This document shows positions 35,107-47,580 of a stretch of DNA of 64,000 nt, piece after piece. The notes beneath the pieces were generated by a model. It searched no databases. It had not been told where the DNA came from and was given only the letters and a program-made list of their open reading frames with translations. Position 1 is the first letter of the stretch. Every line of letters begins with the position of its first letter. Made by a program: the position numbers and the translations under genes. The stretch is from Spisula solida (taxonomy: Eukaryota; Mollusca; Bivalvia; Venerida; Mactridae): the NCBI GenBank assembly GCA_947247005.1, contig OX365948.1, positions 620,001 to 684,000 on the forward strand, given 5' to 3'.

Positions 35107-36654
35107 TGGTCTTACCAGTTTATCTCGAGTTTTGTGGGAAACACTTCACAGCGACATTGATTTGCCAGCAAGAGGTTGTAAAAGTAATTAGAATCGTTTT
35201 AAGACGTCTAGAAGTATCCGCCAAAAAGGACACGTTCTGCAAATGCAATTACTAAACCGTACCACTAGGTAATATACCGACACCATATTTCCATATATTT
35301 GCAACTATCTATTTGTAAATGTGTATGTGAACAAAACACAATAATTGCAAGATGTTATCAGTTTTATTACGGAAGTAAAATGGTTGAATAATCAAATTAA
35401 ACAATGGCGAATACTATTTCTAGCATTTAAGAGAAACAAGCTTGGGGATACATTCATTGCATATAGATACTATATGAGAAAGAAAATAATTGGTACACAT
35501 ACGTTGCTTTTGTTATTACATTATTGCTACTAAAGTCACATCAATTAGCCTACGTTCTGAAATCGAAGTATTCCCCCAAATATAGTGAAACTATCCTATG
35601 GAAACAACAGTCAGTCAGCAATACTGTACAATGATGGTAAATAGCAATATTTAGCATCTACATGTCGTTCCTGTTGTATCCTTATTGTCTTAAATTTGAG
35701 TTCTTCGTACGCAAACCGACCAATCAGCAACCGAATAGAAACAATACAAGATATTTAAATGATTGATGAATGTGATCAAGTAACTAATGTTTGGTATCAC
35801 AACTTAACTATCAATTGTATTGAACGGTGAGCGAAGTTCGATCAATGCAGTTACATATAGTCAGAGTTACGGTTGAAATGTTGTTTGCAATGTCTTGTAT
35901 AAATCAGACTGACATGATTCAGAAACATGGAGACAGATCCGGTACAGAGCTGTATGAATTACAATATGCAATGCTTGCTAAGATTGTACTTGTTACTTGG
36001 TAATGTCACAATACATTATTATATGAAATCAGACGAACGGTGCTTGCACGCCAGAGATTATCGTTAATACAGAAATATTACTGTGCGCTCTCTGTGTGTT
36101 GATTACAGCTGCATGATATTATTGTCATGATCATTCTATAGGTGGCTGATGATTCAAGCCATATGATAATAAATGTGTATAATGACATTGCAATGAAATC
36201 ATCTAGATACATATCTTATATCATGTCATGAAAGTATCGTATTCCACTTGTTAGTCATTATTTTAACAATACGAGTGTCACTCTTGGATAATGAATTAAA
36301 TATGTATCGTTTATTCAAATAATTGGTAATATGAAGAGTACATAAGAGTATGTTTTTTTCATATGAACGTTATAAATATGAGCACAGCGTCTTGTGTATT
36401 TGTGCATTTTGGTGGCCCTAACATGTTACCCCGTAACAAAAACAATCGGAGTGGTGAGTTACAATTTACCAAATTGCGTGTTCAAAAGCGCTTTACAATC
36501 AAAATAGAGTCGAGGTTTAAAACAAAAAATAGTATTATGAAAGAAAATAATAAGAAAAGAAATAGATAAAGTACAGCTTGTTTATTTACATTTGGCAAAA
36601 TAAAAAATATTTAAATTCATGAAAACCCCATTTCTCCCAAGTTAAGTCGAGCGA
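35107..36654. other. Unassigned sequence inside the duplication
   Basis: The 62- and 68-codon plus-strand frames at 35345-35533 and 36363-36569 are not recognised. No TIR pair or RNA gene found. The same sequence recurs at 44237-45784. Confidence 0.4.
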
Positions 36655-36995
36655 AGCACGTGAACCCCGCCCACCGTTATGGGGACTCGTTTAGGGAACT
36701 TATCCGGCTCACGGTAGACAGTGACCATGGCTTGTATGTAGGTCGTCTATCTATGGCGATAATGTTCCTGGGTTACCATAAGGGTCAAACACCCACTTCC
36801 CAAAAATGGATGAAATTGGCGAGTTTGCCCAATTATCCTTTGGCAGTACTTCAATAGGTTGGAGAACAGATCATTTCCAAACCTCTGCTCATCGCAGACC
36901 TAGCTGACACAGTACATTACACCGTGTCAACTCTTTAGTGAGCAACAAAGGCGTTTACGCTCAAAAGTTGGGATGTTGCGGGGGTTTACTGTGCT
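36655..36995. other. GC-richer island of about 340 bp, possibly a decayed element
   Basis: From GAGCGAAGCACGTGAACCCC to about 36995 the base composition is visibly higher in G+C than its surroundings, and the region carries a 65-codon frame (36660-36857) that I do not recognise. No terminal repeats found. Recurs at 45785-46125. Confidence 0.35.
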
Positions 36996-38452
36996 TTAGT
37001 TTAAATGTGGCTGTCAATGTGATTTGATGCTGATTGTGTCCTCCTGAAACTTTGAATGCCAGTATAAAACTACTTCGTGTATTTTATTATTGTATATGCA
37101 TTTATGCCTGCATAATGATCGTGCTCCGATTGAATGTATGCGTGAATTGTCCTTTTGCATTTGGAGTAGGGTTGCCTAGTAGCTGCCCAAGTGATATGTG
37201 CCTGTTCCTTTTTTGTGTGCATAACATGTTTTTTTTCTTGTTACCTTTGTGATGTTTTTACTTAAGCTCTGCTGTTTCTGGTCCTTCTTGTATCACCCCC
37301 CCCCCCCATACACACACACATATACACACACATACAAAAAGGTAAGCCTACGTAGAAAAGACCTAACGCGTATAGTTGTTTAAAGTTCATGTATCTTTAA
37401 ATGTTATCGTTCAAATTTCAGAAACTGAAATTGAAATAAAAATATAAAACTTACTATTTGACTCCGATCAACATATGAACACAACAAATCGAAACTTCCT
37501 GTATTTAAGATTTCTACTCCTGGTGACAATCCTAAGTCAAAACTTATATTGTATTATGTTTTGTAATGTATGTTTGTTACAATGGTATCTACATATCCCT
37601 GACCGCGGACGGAAATTGAAGATGGTGTAATATCGTATGACATAACTTCGCCAAATAAAGGAAATTTATACCAGTAGAATAGAAACAAGATCTTATCAAA
37701 GGAAGTTAAAACACTGATCAAGCAGTTAGTAATAATAACTAGCAGTCTAACAAACCACAAAGTTCAGCAATATTAAGTTTGCATCCTAATAGCATATAAT
37801 AAAGTAATGGCAAAAGTGTTATTAGTTTAATTAATTTTTTTGTTAATTAATGTGTTTAAATGTGGCGGTTTAGTCAAGGGAAAAGTTTGTACGAGTTTAA
37901 TTTTATTCTCATCAGGGAGTTGTTCTCTATGTATGTAAAATATGTCTTTTATAAGTGTCTTTAAAAAACATTCACCACGGTTCAATATCGTAACCTCAAT
38001 GATGGTAATAATCTACGTTATTATTTAAAACTCAAATTTGACTATATAGGTATATTATGTCATATAAATAATTTCTGTTTATATGACTAATAGGCCTACA
38101 TAGCCAAATTCGTGCACATGTATGCACAACCTTTTCTGCATCAAGTAGTAATTATTTATGTCTAGTAATCTTCTACTTTATTACAAATGTCACATATGAT
38201 ACTTGATTATCACAGAAAATGCTGAACTCATTCCTCACTGTCTGATCAATTAACTATGATTTAACATGTTACCATGGTAACCTGCACACTGTCCTGATAG
38301 ACGTAGCATCGAGGTGACTAGTTCAATAACACATTAATTAACGTTTTTTTCATGCCACAGAATATCAGCTAAGTAAGTTTCAAAATTAATAAACCTGAGT
38401 AATCAATCAAAGAGAGGACCATCCATTTGCCTGATTTTATTAATATAATAAC
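36996..38452. other. Unassigned sequence with poly-C and CA repeats
   Basis: It holds the 12-C run (37296-37307) and an adjacent (CA)n/(TA) microsatellite to about 37335. The short frames at 37034-37252 (plus) and 37554-37760 (minus) have no family features. Recurs at 46126-47580 with 10 C. Confidence 0.45.
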
Positions 38453-38594
38453 ACCGTAGCTCAATGGTCAGCGCGCTTGCCGTCTAATCTGGCGACCCGG
38501 GCTCAAATACGGGTGGGGGCACTCATATGCCTGCCGTATATCAACAGAAAGCTGACTGGCAATTAAAGGCTTTGCTCGGCATTTGCTCGGCACC
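38453..38594 (+). mobile_element. tRNA-derived SINE (copy 1)
   Basis: The tRNA-like head has an A box TAGCTCAATGGTCAGCG and a B box GGGCTCAAATACGGG, followed by the body CAGAAAGCTGACTGGCAATT and AAAGGCTTTGCTCGGC. It is the fullest copy of the family also seen, decayed, at 23911. The anticodon loop is not canonical, so this is a SINE, not a tRNA gene. Confidence 0.7.
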
Positions 38595-38599
38595 AAAAA

Positions 38600-38692
38600 A
38601 ATCTGACTTGTCTTTTTCAGGAGCAAAAAGATTATAACAAATTAGACAGGACAGGCAGCATTCAACAAAAACAGCAGAACAAACGTGTCCAT
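38600..38692 (-). mobile_element. Inverted copy of the CCTTCCCTGTCCGA dispersed repeat (copy 1)
   Basis: On the minus strand this reads TTCTGCTGTTTTTG...ATGCTGCCTGTCCTGTCTAA, the dispersed repeat described at 23240 and 24365, here directly abutting the SINE in opposite orientation. Confidence 0.45.
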
Positions 38693-38814
38693 GTAAAAAT
38701 CCTAGTATTCATAAATACTTGTAAGCTGAAAGTCATGCATACGATGGTGGTACGAATACTTTGGTATTTTACTGCCCAAAATAGTATATTTAAGAAATAA
38801 TTCACAACACTGAG

Positions 38815-38930
38815 GGCCCTATGACATTATATGGACTGGCTAGTCAGCCCAAATTGTGTATATGGACCGAAGCGAAACTTAGGTCCATAAACACTACGCG
38901 GGCTGATTAGCCAGTCCATATAATTGGGCC
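38815..38930. mobile_element. Fold-back element, 23-bp arms plus inner stem (copy 1)
   Basis: The outer arms at 38828-38850 and 38900-38922 (TATATGGACTGGCTAGTCAG and on) pair over 23 bp with one mismatch. An inner pair TATGGACC / GGTCCATA at 38861-38868 and 38882-38889 pairs perfectly. The result is a two-step hairpin of about 115 bp, typical of a small MITE or fold-back element. Confidence 0.65.
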
Positions 38931-39422
38931 TGAAGTGATGTGGACTACTTCTTATATTATACTGAACATTCAATTGCGATATTATAGGCCTACTTTTGTA
39001 ACTAGATCTAGATTCTTATAAGAAAACATTACATACATTTGGGTTTAAGTTGTTTATGTGCTAAAGAAAGTTGTTTATGTGCTAAAGAAATACATTATAA
39101 GGAGGCCTAACATCTATTTTTGGTATGTCTGCACATCCACCAAAATAACCCAGAAATGTGAAAACCCATGTTGCTATAATAAATCTATAGAAAACTAAAG
39201 CTGTTTCAAGTAGGCCTATAAATCGCCATTCCTGGAATTTCGATTTCTTGTTAATTTTTATGCAAACTAATGCGTCTTTAGGTCTGAACTTTGTATCATA
39301 AAAGCACATGAATGATCCATGCAATTACTGTTGGCAGGACATAAATCTAATTTTAACAAAAAACGCTACGAAAAGAAAAGTTCGCGCAACGTCACGCTCT
39401 ATAGTAGCGTCACAGTATCCAT
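38931..39422. other. Unassigned sequence
   Basis: A 22-bp direct repeat, AAGTTGTTTATGTGCTAAAG plus AA, occurs twice in tandem near 39049-39090. The 80-codon minus-strand frame at 39082-39324 is not recognised. Recurs at 48059-48550. Confidence 0.4.
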
Positions 39423-39498
39423 CAGCAGCCGGTCCATATTTTTTGCCGGTCCATATTTTTTGCCGGTCCATATTTTTTATAATATTGACCGGCTGCTG
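39423..39498. repeat. Three 20-bp direct repeats inside a 12-bp inverted repeat (copy 1)
   Basis: CAGCAGCCGGTC (39423-39434) is the exact reverse complement of GACCGGCTGCTG (39487-39498). Between them GCCGGTCCATATTTTTT repeats three times, so the left arm is itself part of the direct repeat. Confidence 0.8.
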
Positions 39499-39673
39499 TA
39501 TTTGGAACATGTAAATCAGTCAGTCCATCGCTGGATTTATTGACTGATTGGAATAACAAAGAAACAGTTGAATGAAATTTGGGTGAGGTATAATATAGGG
39601 GCATACAGCATATAAACATAAAGTATTAGCAAAAAGCATTAAGCAACTTCACGTAGTTTTGGCTCTCCAATTG

Positions 39674-39896
39674 AAGCCTAGGTCCCACTGAGGAATTCCA
39701 CATCGGCGATGTTCTCCCGATTTCTTCCGATACCAACCGATTCGTCACAACTCCTTCCGATATCACCAACTGTCTTGTAACTTCCCCGAAGCTTCCCCTA
39801 GACCACGAGGAACCTGTTCTCGATGTCCTGATAGCCCATTAATTTCAATCGCGAGTACACCGCCGAGGCAAAAAATGCTCATTGGGACCTAGGCTT
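39674..39896. mobile_element. 223-bp MITE with 14-bp perfect TIRs (copy 1)
   Basis: AAGCCTAGGTCCCA (39674-39687) and its exact complement TGGGACCTAGGCTT (39883-39896) bound a region rich in TTCCGAT words, with no coding capacity. TTGA on the left and TTAA on the right could be a decayed TTAA target site, but this is weak. Confidence 0.7.
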
Positions 39897-41362
39897 AAGG
39901 CTGGAGATAAGAATAATAATAATAAAGACTTTATTTTACGAGGAAACTCATTTGACAATTATATGAAATGGCAATCTTCCATGAGATCCTCAACAATAAA
40001 CAGTTGAACAATAACACAAGTACATAACAGTAAAGAGTATAATGGCAATTTGGCCCATATGACGTCCACAATATCATAATTTTATATATAATTGGGGGAA
40101 TTTCATAAAAGAGTTTCAGTGAAAGGAAGTGCGAAATCGATATGTATGGGATCTACAATAAAAGGTATTAACCGGTATCCAAGCACACTGTCATTCTACG
40201 AGGCCATTGGTGTGAGTTTCGGCACGCAGTATATGTAATAATAATACACAGATCTTCTATGTTTTAAAATAATATTTCGCTTAAGTCAAAATTAAAAAAA
40301 CGATGATGAAATGACATACTTTAAAGGCCACCAATGCTCTGGCACTTCAAGATCCGCCATCCATGTGATTATCTTTTACATGCACTTCTATAAGGCGTAC
40401 AATACAATATCCACAAAATAGTAAACTGAAAGTATCTTCAAACAAGTGTCTATATCATTTGAAGCGATTATTGAACTGAATCATTTTACGGGAGGGTTTC
40501 TGTCATATAAGTTGTAATAAATTGAGTCACAATATCGATGGTAGGCCCTAAATAAGTTTTTAAACCATGTAAACTATCGAAACAGACTTTCAACGTGTTA
40601 TACATGTATATATGCTAATGTACGTCATAGTCTCACTGCGAGGCCGAGAAATGTCAACATCCCTGACCATGTCCTGATGACAACATACAAAAGAATAATA
40701 ATAATAGAGCCAATATGGCACTATATCGCTCATCTGAGTACAATGATATTTTGAATAATTTAAATATTTAGAATAATTTTAGTGCATGTGCAGCAGACTG
40801 GAATGGTTGATAATATGAACTAAGGCATTGCCTAATTGGGGATTTAATAGATACTGCATAATAGGTCAGCAATGTTTGTAGATACACTGAGTAAATTATA
40901 CTTTGAAGTTAGATGTTAAATTGAGTTCACTATCAGCAATCAGTTAAAATTTGTAACATGTATTTGTAAAATGTGTTTGTTTCATATTATATTATTCCTA
41001 TGCATTCTCTATTCTTTATATTTCACATGTGCTTTGTATATATTAATGTTGTTCTCTATCAATTATCACTATTTCTATTGTTTATAAAATGAATGTATAC
41101 ATCACTGTAAAGGTGGAATAAAATCGTATATATATAACAACGATATAATCCAAACTGGGACTTGAACCCAGAATTACCGGTATTAAAAACACCAGTCGTC
41201 ATTCATTTGACCATTTGGATGAGCAGTGTTGCAATGTCACCAAGCTATGTTTTTTTGTCAATTAAATCCCTCACAAATATTACAAATTGCTGACAATTAA
41301 CTGCAAATTATATGACCAGGTAATTGATTACTTAATAAATATTATGAAATAACAAACTTCAA
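39897..41362. other. Unassigned sequence with a minus-strand B-box
   Basis: An (AAT)n run lies near 39909-39925. At about 41145-41225 the minus strand has GGGTTCAAGTCCCAG, a perfect B-box within a T-arm-like stem, and an anticodon-arm-like stem with a TTTTTAA loop. The D-arm is poor, so a tRNA-derived relic is more likely than a tRNA gene. No coding sequence seen. Recurs at 49025-50490. Confidence 0.4.
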
Positions 41363-42232
41363 TTAAAAAAAACAATTAGCCCTCCTGCTTTTGTTTCTGC
41401 GATTTGACCTTTGATACCGAGTTTCATTTTCTGGAGTATCAACATGGAACCAGAGGCCTACTTTTCTACATATATCAATTTGTTTGTCCTGAATTACCGG
41501 GTCGATTATTTTGTTGGTTGTTTCACTGTCCAAAGTAGAGCTATATTCAGACACATTTAATTTTCTCTTTTTAGAACAATTATTTGTATTGGGGGATGGT
41601 TGACCTGGATTTTGACTTGGTATATGCTGTGAAGAACAAAATGTGTTTGAATATGTGTGGTCATAAACTATGGAACCAGAGGCTGCGTGTGAACTTTGGC
41701 TGTCTTCATTGTTAACAAATTTTGAATTTATAGTTTGTGAAATGTCAGGATTTGGCACACCATGACCAGTCTTTTTCTTCATAGCCTGGAAGTGCTGGTT
41801 GCTTAAAAGAATGTCAATGCAAGTTTGAGGGGCAGGATTAGATGCTGGCAGATAACTGGTCAGTGTAAACGTAGCTGTGTTATCCCTTCTACCTTGTAAC
41901 CAAATATTTATTTTACAATCCAACAGTTCAGACGCAGCCTCAATTTTGCATGCAGTGGCCCACCAGTTACCGAGAATCATTCCTTCCTGATACCATGTGG
42001 GAGTCATGTAATGGCCATGATGTATTTCAATCTTTTCTCTCCAAGTATTCCAATTGTCATAAATTTGACCACAAATAAACCTTCTGTAAATACGCGACTC
42101 GTTAAAATCACCGGACAGCAAAATACTCAAGCAATGAAAAAAACAATTGCCATCACCCGGTACGTCAACGACATGAAATACATCATAATTAACTGTCAGT
42201 TCGGGTAAATATTGAATTGAACGCGCAGACAT
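41363..42232 (-). CDS. OTU-type cysteine protease-like protein (copy 1)
   Basis: A 289-residue open frame with an N-terminal OTU (ovarian tumour) fold, the papain-like deubiquitinase family. Visible family landmarks: VPGDGNCFFHCL at residues 24-35 with Asp27 and the nucleophile Cys30, YQEGMILGNWWAT at 81-93 (the usual Y..M...G.W block), INIW at 108-111, and the catalytic His147 in ILLSNQHFQAM. Residues from about 160 are low-complexity, Ser/Asn/Gln-rich with a basic KKRK at about 217-220, then a basic tail ending in RRNKSRRANCFF. The expected activity is cleavage of ubiquitin or ubiquitin-like chains, an inference from the fold. Free-standing OTU proteins of this kind are also carried by transposons, and the surroundings are all mobile DNA, so an element-borne gene is a real alternative. 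A donor-like AA/GTAAGT on the minus strand at 42263 upstream of the ATG could mean a 5' exon. An identical copy lies 9128 bp away. Confidence 0.75.
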   Translation of the reverse strand: MSARSIQYLPELTVNYDVFHVVDVPGDGNCFFHCLSILLSGDFNESRIYRRFICGQIYDNWNTWREKIEIHHGHYMTPTWYQEGMILGNWWATACKIEAASELLDCKINIWLQGRRDNTATFTLTSYLPASNPAPQTCIDILLSNQHFQAMKKKTGHGVPNPDISQTINSKFVNNEDSQSSHAASGSIVYDHTYSNTFCSSQHIPSQNPGQPSPNTNNCSKKRKLNVSEYSSTLDSETTNKIIDPVIQDKQIDICRKVGLWFHVDTPENETRYQRSNRRNKSRRANCFF

Positions 42233-42263
42233 AATAAAATAAATGTCTTGTAAACAAACTTAC

Positions 42264-43708
42264 TTGACCTAATGGCGGCTCCCAGACGAATGAAGATGCT
42301 GAATTGCGTGTAAAAGTTGAGTTCACTAGAATGACCGCGCCTTTCTTACTTCCCTTTTCTTACAAGAGCATTCTTTTATTTATTGAATATTTTTAAAAGG
42401 AATTAAAAAATAAAAGATTATGTTAGAACTCAAAAGTTTCGTAATTTGAATACTTCTACTTTCAACGTTCACTTCTTTCGACTCCGCAATTTTCTAAACC
42501 GGAAATAACTTTTTCTAAAACAATTAGTACCGACTCGAAACTCTGAAGAACATAGGCACGTGCGTGTTACTGGTATGGGTATTTACAATAGCCTATTATT
42601 ATTGTTTGAAGAAGACCATATTGGGATCATTCTTGTTAATGTTGGTCTAACTCCATTCAGTTGTTTATGAGGAGATATCATTTAATTAAAGGCAATGTTG
42701 ACGGATAGTGCACGAAGGATGACGTACTACGGACACCTGACGTAAGATATTAAACCATCCTAGAAACTCACTTTGAGGACTTCAGTTCTAACTTCAACTT
42801 CCAAGACAACAACATTTGGAATGATTTATAGCACGACATTGAATTACATTTATTTCGCTCAATCATTGTTTCCCTCACACTTGTTGTTATGTCTAAAACT
42901 GTTCCAATGTTTTGGCCTTTTTTGAAAATGGTCGTTGGTGGAATTAGAAGATAGGCTACGTTTGTGTGCGTGTCTGAGAATATAATACAATACCCGAATG
43001 TCACACTATTTGTCAGACACACATCCGTATGACACACAAGATTTACAAAGTGACGATATTGTTCTTATCGCAAAAGGCACTCGATATTGGATAAATAGTT
43101 AAGGCATCGTGATCGCGTTAATCATTGCCCTGTCACTTTCTGTATATCACTTTGTGGTGCCGTATTACATTCTATTAGAAGTGTCGCTGGAAGTGGTTGT
43201 AAAGGCTCCGTGTTAGTTGATGTGGACAGTGTAATATCTTATCTAACATGACCCACACATTCATCGGGGATCATATAGTGTGGAATCCCTGATCAAATGG
43301 GGGTATTTATACCATTAGTATGATACATGCGTGTTATGAGACAATCCATTGCCATGCTGGAGGGTCACACCAGTGGTATTAATGTACCTCCTTAGTGAGC
43401 GATATTAAAAAGGAACATATATTAATTGCTACTTATGTACACCAACTGCTAGAGGTCAAACACGACATTAGCTGACTTTGGACATGAGAGTGTCCGATTT
43501 ATACATTTAACTGTGCTGCCTCACAGATTGGGCTAAACATTTTGTATATTGTGATTTTCCAGCCTAACCAAGTATTGGTGTAATAGAAAGCCACTGACGG
43601 TTGCTTTATGACAGATTTGGTGCAAATAAGCACTTATAACCACTCTCGATATCGCCCACTGAGTATTTATTTCTTGAAAAAAAAGCGCTAAGTTTCCTTC
43701 CAACATGC
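42264..43708. other. Unassigned sequence at the right end of copy 1
   Basis: An 89-codon minus-strand frame at 42768-43037 is not recognised. Nothing else seen before the duplication junction. Recurs at 51392-52836. Confidence 0.4.
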
Positions 43709-44030
43709 TTTTTATTGCTGAAACTTGATCATTTAGCTAAAACCTTTTTTCTACTGTTTAGGACTTCTGACAGTTAAAACTAGGTATTTCAGTCATTTTA
43801 CTGTTGGAACTAGGTCATTCAGCTTGGGAATTCAGCTTTTTGATTGCTGCAACTGGTTCATTTAGAATTATGACAGCTTGGACATGGGAAGATCATAACT
43901 TATTTAGTTTGGCATTGTGCCTTGTATGTTTTTATGTTTTCTGTGCTCGGCTGGTTAAGCTGAGTGCTGCCTTCCCTGTCTGACTTAATATTAACTTTTT
44001 GGAGCGAAAATACAGTTGTTTGAAGCATGT

Positions 44031-44236
44031 CCTATCTCTTTCCGAATACACTACTATTTTCATACCCTATCTCTTTCCGAATACACTACTATTTTCATGC
44101 CCTATCTCTTTCCGAATACACTACTATTTTCATGCCCTATCTCTTTCCGAATACACTACTATTTTCATGCCCTATCTCTTTCCGAAGACACTGCTATTTT
44201 CATGTCCTATCTCTTTCCGAAGACACTACTATTTTC
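44031..44236. repeat. 35-bp minisatellite, 6 units (copy 2)
   Basis: Identical to 34901-35106 at an offset of 9130. Same number and order of variant units, showing no repeat-number change since duplication. Confidence 0.95.
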
Positions 44237-47200
44237 TGGTCTTACCAGTTTATCTCGAGTTTTGTGGGAAACACTTCACAGCGACATTGATTTGCCAGCA
44301 AGAGGTTGTAAAAGTAATTAGAATCGTTTTAAGACGTCTAGAAGTATCCGCCAAAAAGGACACGTTCTGCAAATGCAATTACTAAACCGTACCACTAGGT
44401 AATATACCGACACCATATTTCCATATATTTGCAACTATCTATTTGTAAATGTGTATGTGAACAAAACACAATAATTGCAAGATGTTATCAGTTTTATTAC
44501 GGAAGTAAAATGGTTGAATAATCAAATTAAACAATGGCGAATACTATTTCTAGCATTTAAGAGAAACAAGCTTGGGGATACATTCATTGCATATAGATAC
44601 TATATGAGAAAGAAAATAATTGGTACACATACGTTGCTTTTGTTATTACATTATTGCTACTAAAGTCACATCAATTAGCCTACGTTCTGAAATCGAAGTA
44701 TTCCCCCAAATATAGTGAAACTATCCTATGGAAACAACAGTCAGTCAGCAATACTGTACAATGATGGTAAATAGCAATATTTAGCATCTACATGTCGTTC
44801 CTGTTGTATCCTTATTGTCTTAAATTTGAGTTCTTCGTACGCAAACCGACCAATCAGCAACCGAATAGAAACAATACAAGATATTTAAATGATTGATGAA
44901 TGTGATCAAGTAACTAATGTTTGGTATCACAACTTAACTATCAATTGTATTGAACGGTGAGCGAAGTTCGATCAATGCAGTTACATATAGTCAGAGTTAC
45001 GGTTGAAATGTTGTTTGCAATGTCTTGTATAAATCAGACTGACATGATTCAGAAACATGGAGACAGATCCGGTACAGAGCTGTATGAATTACAATATGCA
45101 ATGCTTGCTAAGATTGTACTTGTTACTTGGTAATGTCACAATACATTATTATATGAAATCAGACGAACGGTGCTTGCACGCCAGAGATTATCGTTAATAC
45201 AGAAATATTACTGTGCGCTCTCTGTGTGTTGATTACAGCTGCATGATATTATTGTCATGATCATTCTATAGGTGGCTGATGATTCAAGCCATATGATAAT
45301 AAATGTGTATAATGACATTGCAATGAAATCATCTAGATACATATCTTATATCATGTCATGAAAGTATCGTATTCCACTTGTTAGTCATTATTTTAACAAT
45401 ACGAGTGTCACTCTTGGATAATGAATTAAATATGTATCGTTTATTCAAATAATTGGTAATATGAAGAGTACATAAGAGTATGTTTTTTTCATATGAACGT
45501 TATAAATATGAGCACAGCGTCTTGTGTATTTGTGCATTTTGGTGGCCCTAACATGTTACCCCGTAACAAAAACAATCGGAGTGGTGAGTTACAATTTACC
45601 AAATTGCGTGTTCAAAAGCGCTTTACAATCAAAATAGAGTCGAGGTTTAAAACAAAAAATAGTATTATGAAAGAAAATAATAAGAAAAGAAATAGATAAA
45701 GTACAGCTTGTTTATTTACATTTGGCAAAATAAAAAATATTTAAATTCATGAAAACCCCATTTCTCCCAAGTTAAGTCGAGCGAAGCACGTGAACCCCGC
45801 CCACCGTTATGGGGACTCGTTTAGGGAACTTATCCGGCTCACGGTAGACAGTGACCATGGCTTGTATGTAGGTCGTCTATCTATGGCGATAATGTTCCTG
45901 GGTTACCATAAGGGTCAAACACCCACTTCCCAAAAATGGATGAAATTGGCGAGTTTGCCCAATTATCCTTTGGCAGTACTTCAATAGGTTGGAGAACAGA
46001 TCATTTCCAAACCTCTGCTCATCGCAGACCTAGCTGACACAGTACATTACACCGTGTCAACTCTTTAGTGAGCAACAAAGGCGTTTACGCTCAAAAGTTG
46101 GGATGTTGCGGGGGTTTACTGTGCTTTAGTTTAAATGTGGCTGTCAATGTGATTTGATGCTGATTGTGTCCTCCTGAAACTTTGAATGCCAGTATAAAAC
46201 TACTTCGTGTATTTTATTATTGTATATGCATTTATGCCTGCATAATGATCGTGCTCCGATTGAATGTATGCGTGAATTGTCCTTTTGCATTTGGAGTAGG
46301 GTTGCCTAGTAGCTGCCCAAGTGATATGTGCCTGTTCCTTTTTTGTGTGCATAACATGTTTTTTTTCTTGTTACCTTTGTGATGTTTTTACTTAAGCTCT
46401 GCTGTTTCTGGTCCTTCTTGTATCACCCCCCCCCCATACACACACACATATACACACACATACAAAAAGGTAAGCCTACGTAGAAAAGACCTAACGCGTA
46501 TAGTTGTTTAAAGTTCATGTATCTTTAAATGTTATCGTTCAAATTTCAGAAACTGAAATTGAAATAAAAATATAAAACTTACTATTTGACTCCGATCAAC
46601 ATATGAACACAACAAATCGAAACTTCCTGTATTTAAGATTTCTACTCCTGGTGACAATCCTAAGTCAAAACTTATATTGTATTATGTTTTGTAATGTATG
46701 TTTGTTACAATGGTATCTACATATCCCTGACCGCGGACGGAAATTGAAGATGGTGTAATATCGTATGACATAACTTCGCCAAATAAAGGAAATTTATACC
46801 AGTAGAATAGAAACAAGATCTTATCAAAGGAAGTTAAAACACTGATCAAGCAGTTAGTAATAATAACTAGCAGTCTAACAAACCACAAAGTTCAGCAATA
46901 TTAAGTTTGCATCCTAATAGCATATAATAAAGTAATGGCAAAAGTGTTATTAGTTTAATTAATTTTTTTGTTAATTAATGTGTTTAAATGTGGCGGTTTA
47001 GTCAAGGGAAAAGTTTGTACGAGTTTAATTTTATTCTCATCAGGGAGTTGTTCTCTATGTATGTAAAATATGTCTTTTATAAGTGTCTTTAAAAAACATT
47101 CACCACGGTTCAATATCGTAACCTCAATGATGGTAATAATCTACGTTATTATTTAAAACTCAAATTTGACTATATAGGTATATTATGTCATATAAATAAT

Positions 47201-47580
47201 TTCTGTTTATATGACTAATAGGCCTACATAGCCAAATTCGTGCACATGTATGCACAACCTTTTCTGCATCAAGTAGTAATTATTTATGTCTAGTAATCTT
47301 CTACTTTATTACAAATGTCACATATGATACTTGATTATCACAGAAAATGCTGAACTCATTCCTCACTGTCTGATCAATTAACTATGATTTAACATGTTAC
47401 CATGGTAACCTGCACACTGTCCTGATAGACGTAGCATCGAGGTGACTAGTTCAATAACACATTAATTAACGTTTTTTTCATGCCACAGAATATCAGCTAA
47501 GTAAGTTTCAAAATTAATAAACCTGAGTAATCAATCAAAGAGAGGACCATCCATTTGCCTGATTTTATTAATATAATAAC

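Larger units (their letters stand above)
34579..43708. repeat. 9.13-kb tandem duplication, copy 1
   Basis: Everything from TTTATTGCTGAAACTTGATC (34581) to CTTCCAACATGC (43708) recurs in the same orientation at +9130. After the poly-C run at 37296-37307 (12 C here, 10 C in copy 2) the offset becomes +9128. All open frames compared are identical in amino acids between copies. Edges: GAGCTTTTTTATTG at the left flank, ACATGCTTTTTATTG at the junction, and ACATGCTTTGTGAA at the right flank, giving a shared GCTTT/TTT at the breakpoint. Confidence 0.95.

Noticed and set aside
34869..35255. 128-codon protein containing repeated YLFPNTLLFSCPISF
   Set aside because: A six-unit 35-bp repeat that is open in all three forward frames; no evidence of selection for any one.
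38453..38540. Functional tRNA gene
   Set aside because: A and B boxes are present, but the anticodon loop and arms are not canonical, and the same head with the same SINE body recurs at 23911.
41145..41225. tRNA-Lys-like gene on the minus strand
   Set aside because: The B-box and T-stem are good, but the D-arm is poor and no proper acceptor stem can be drawn. Kept only as a tRNA-related relic.
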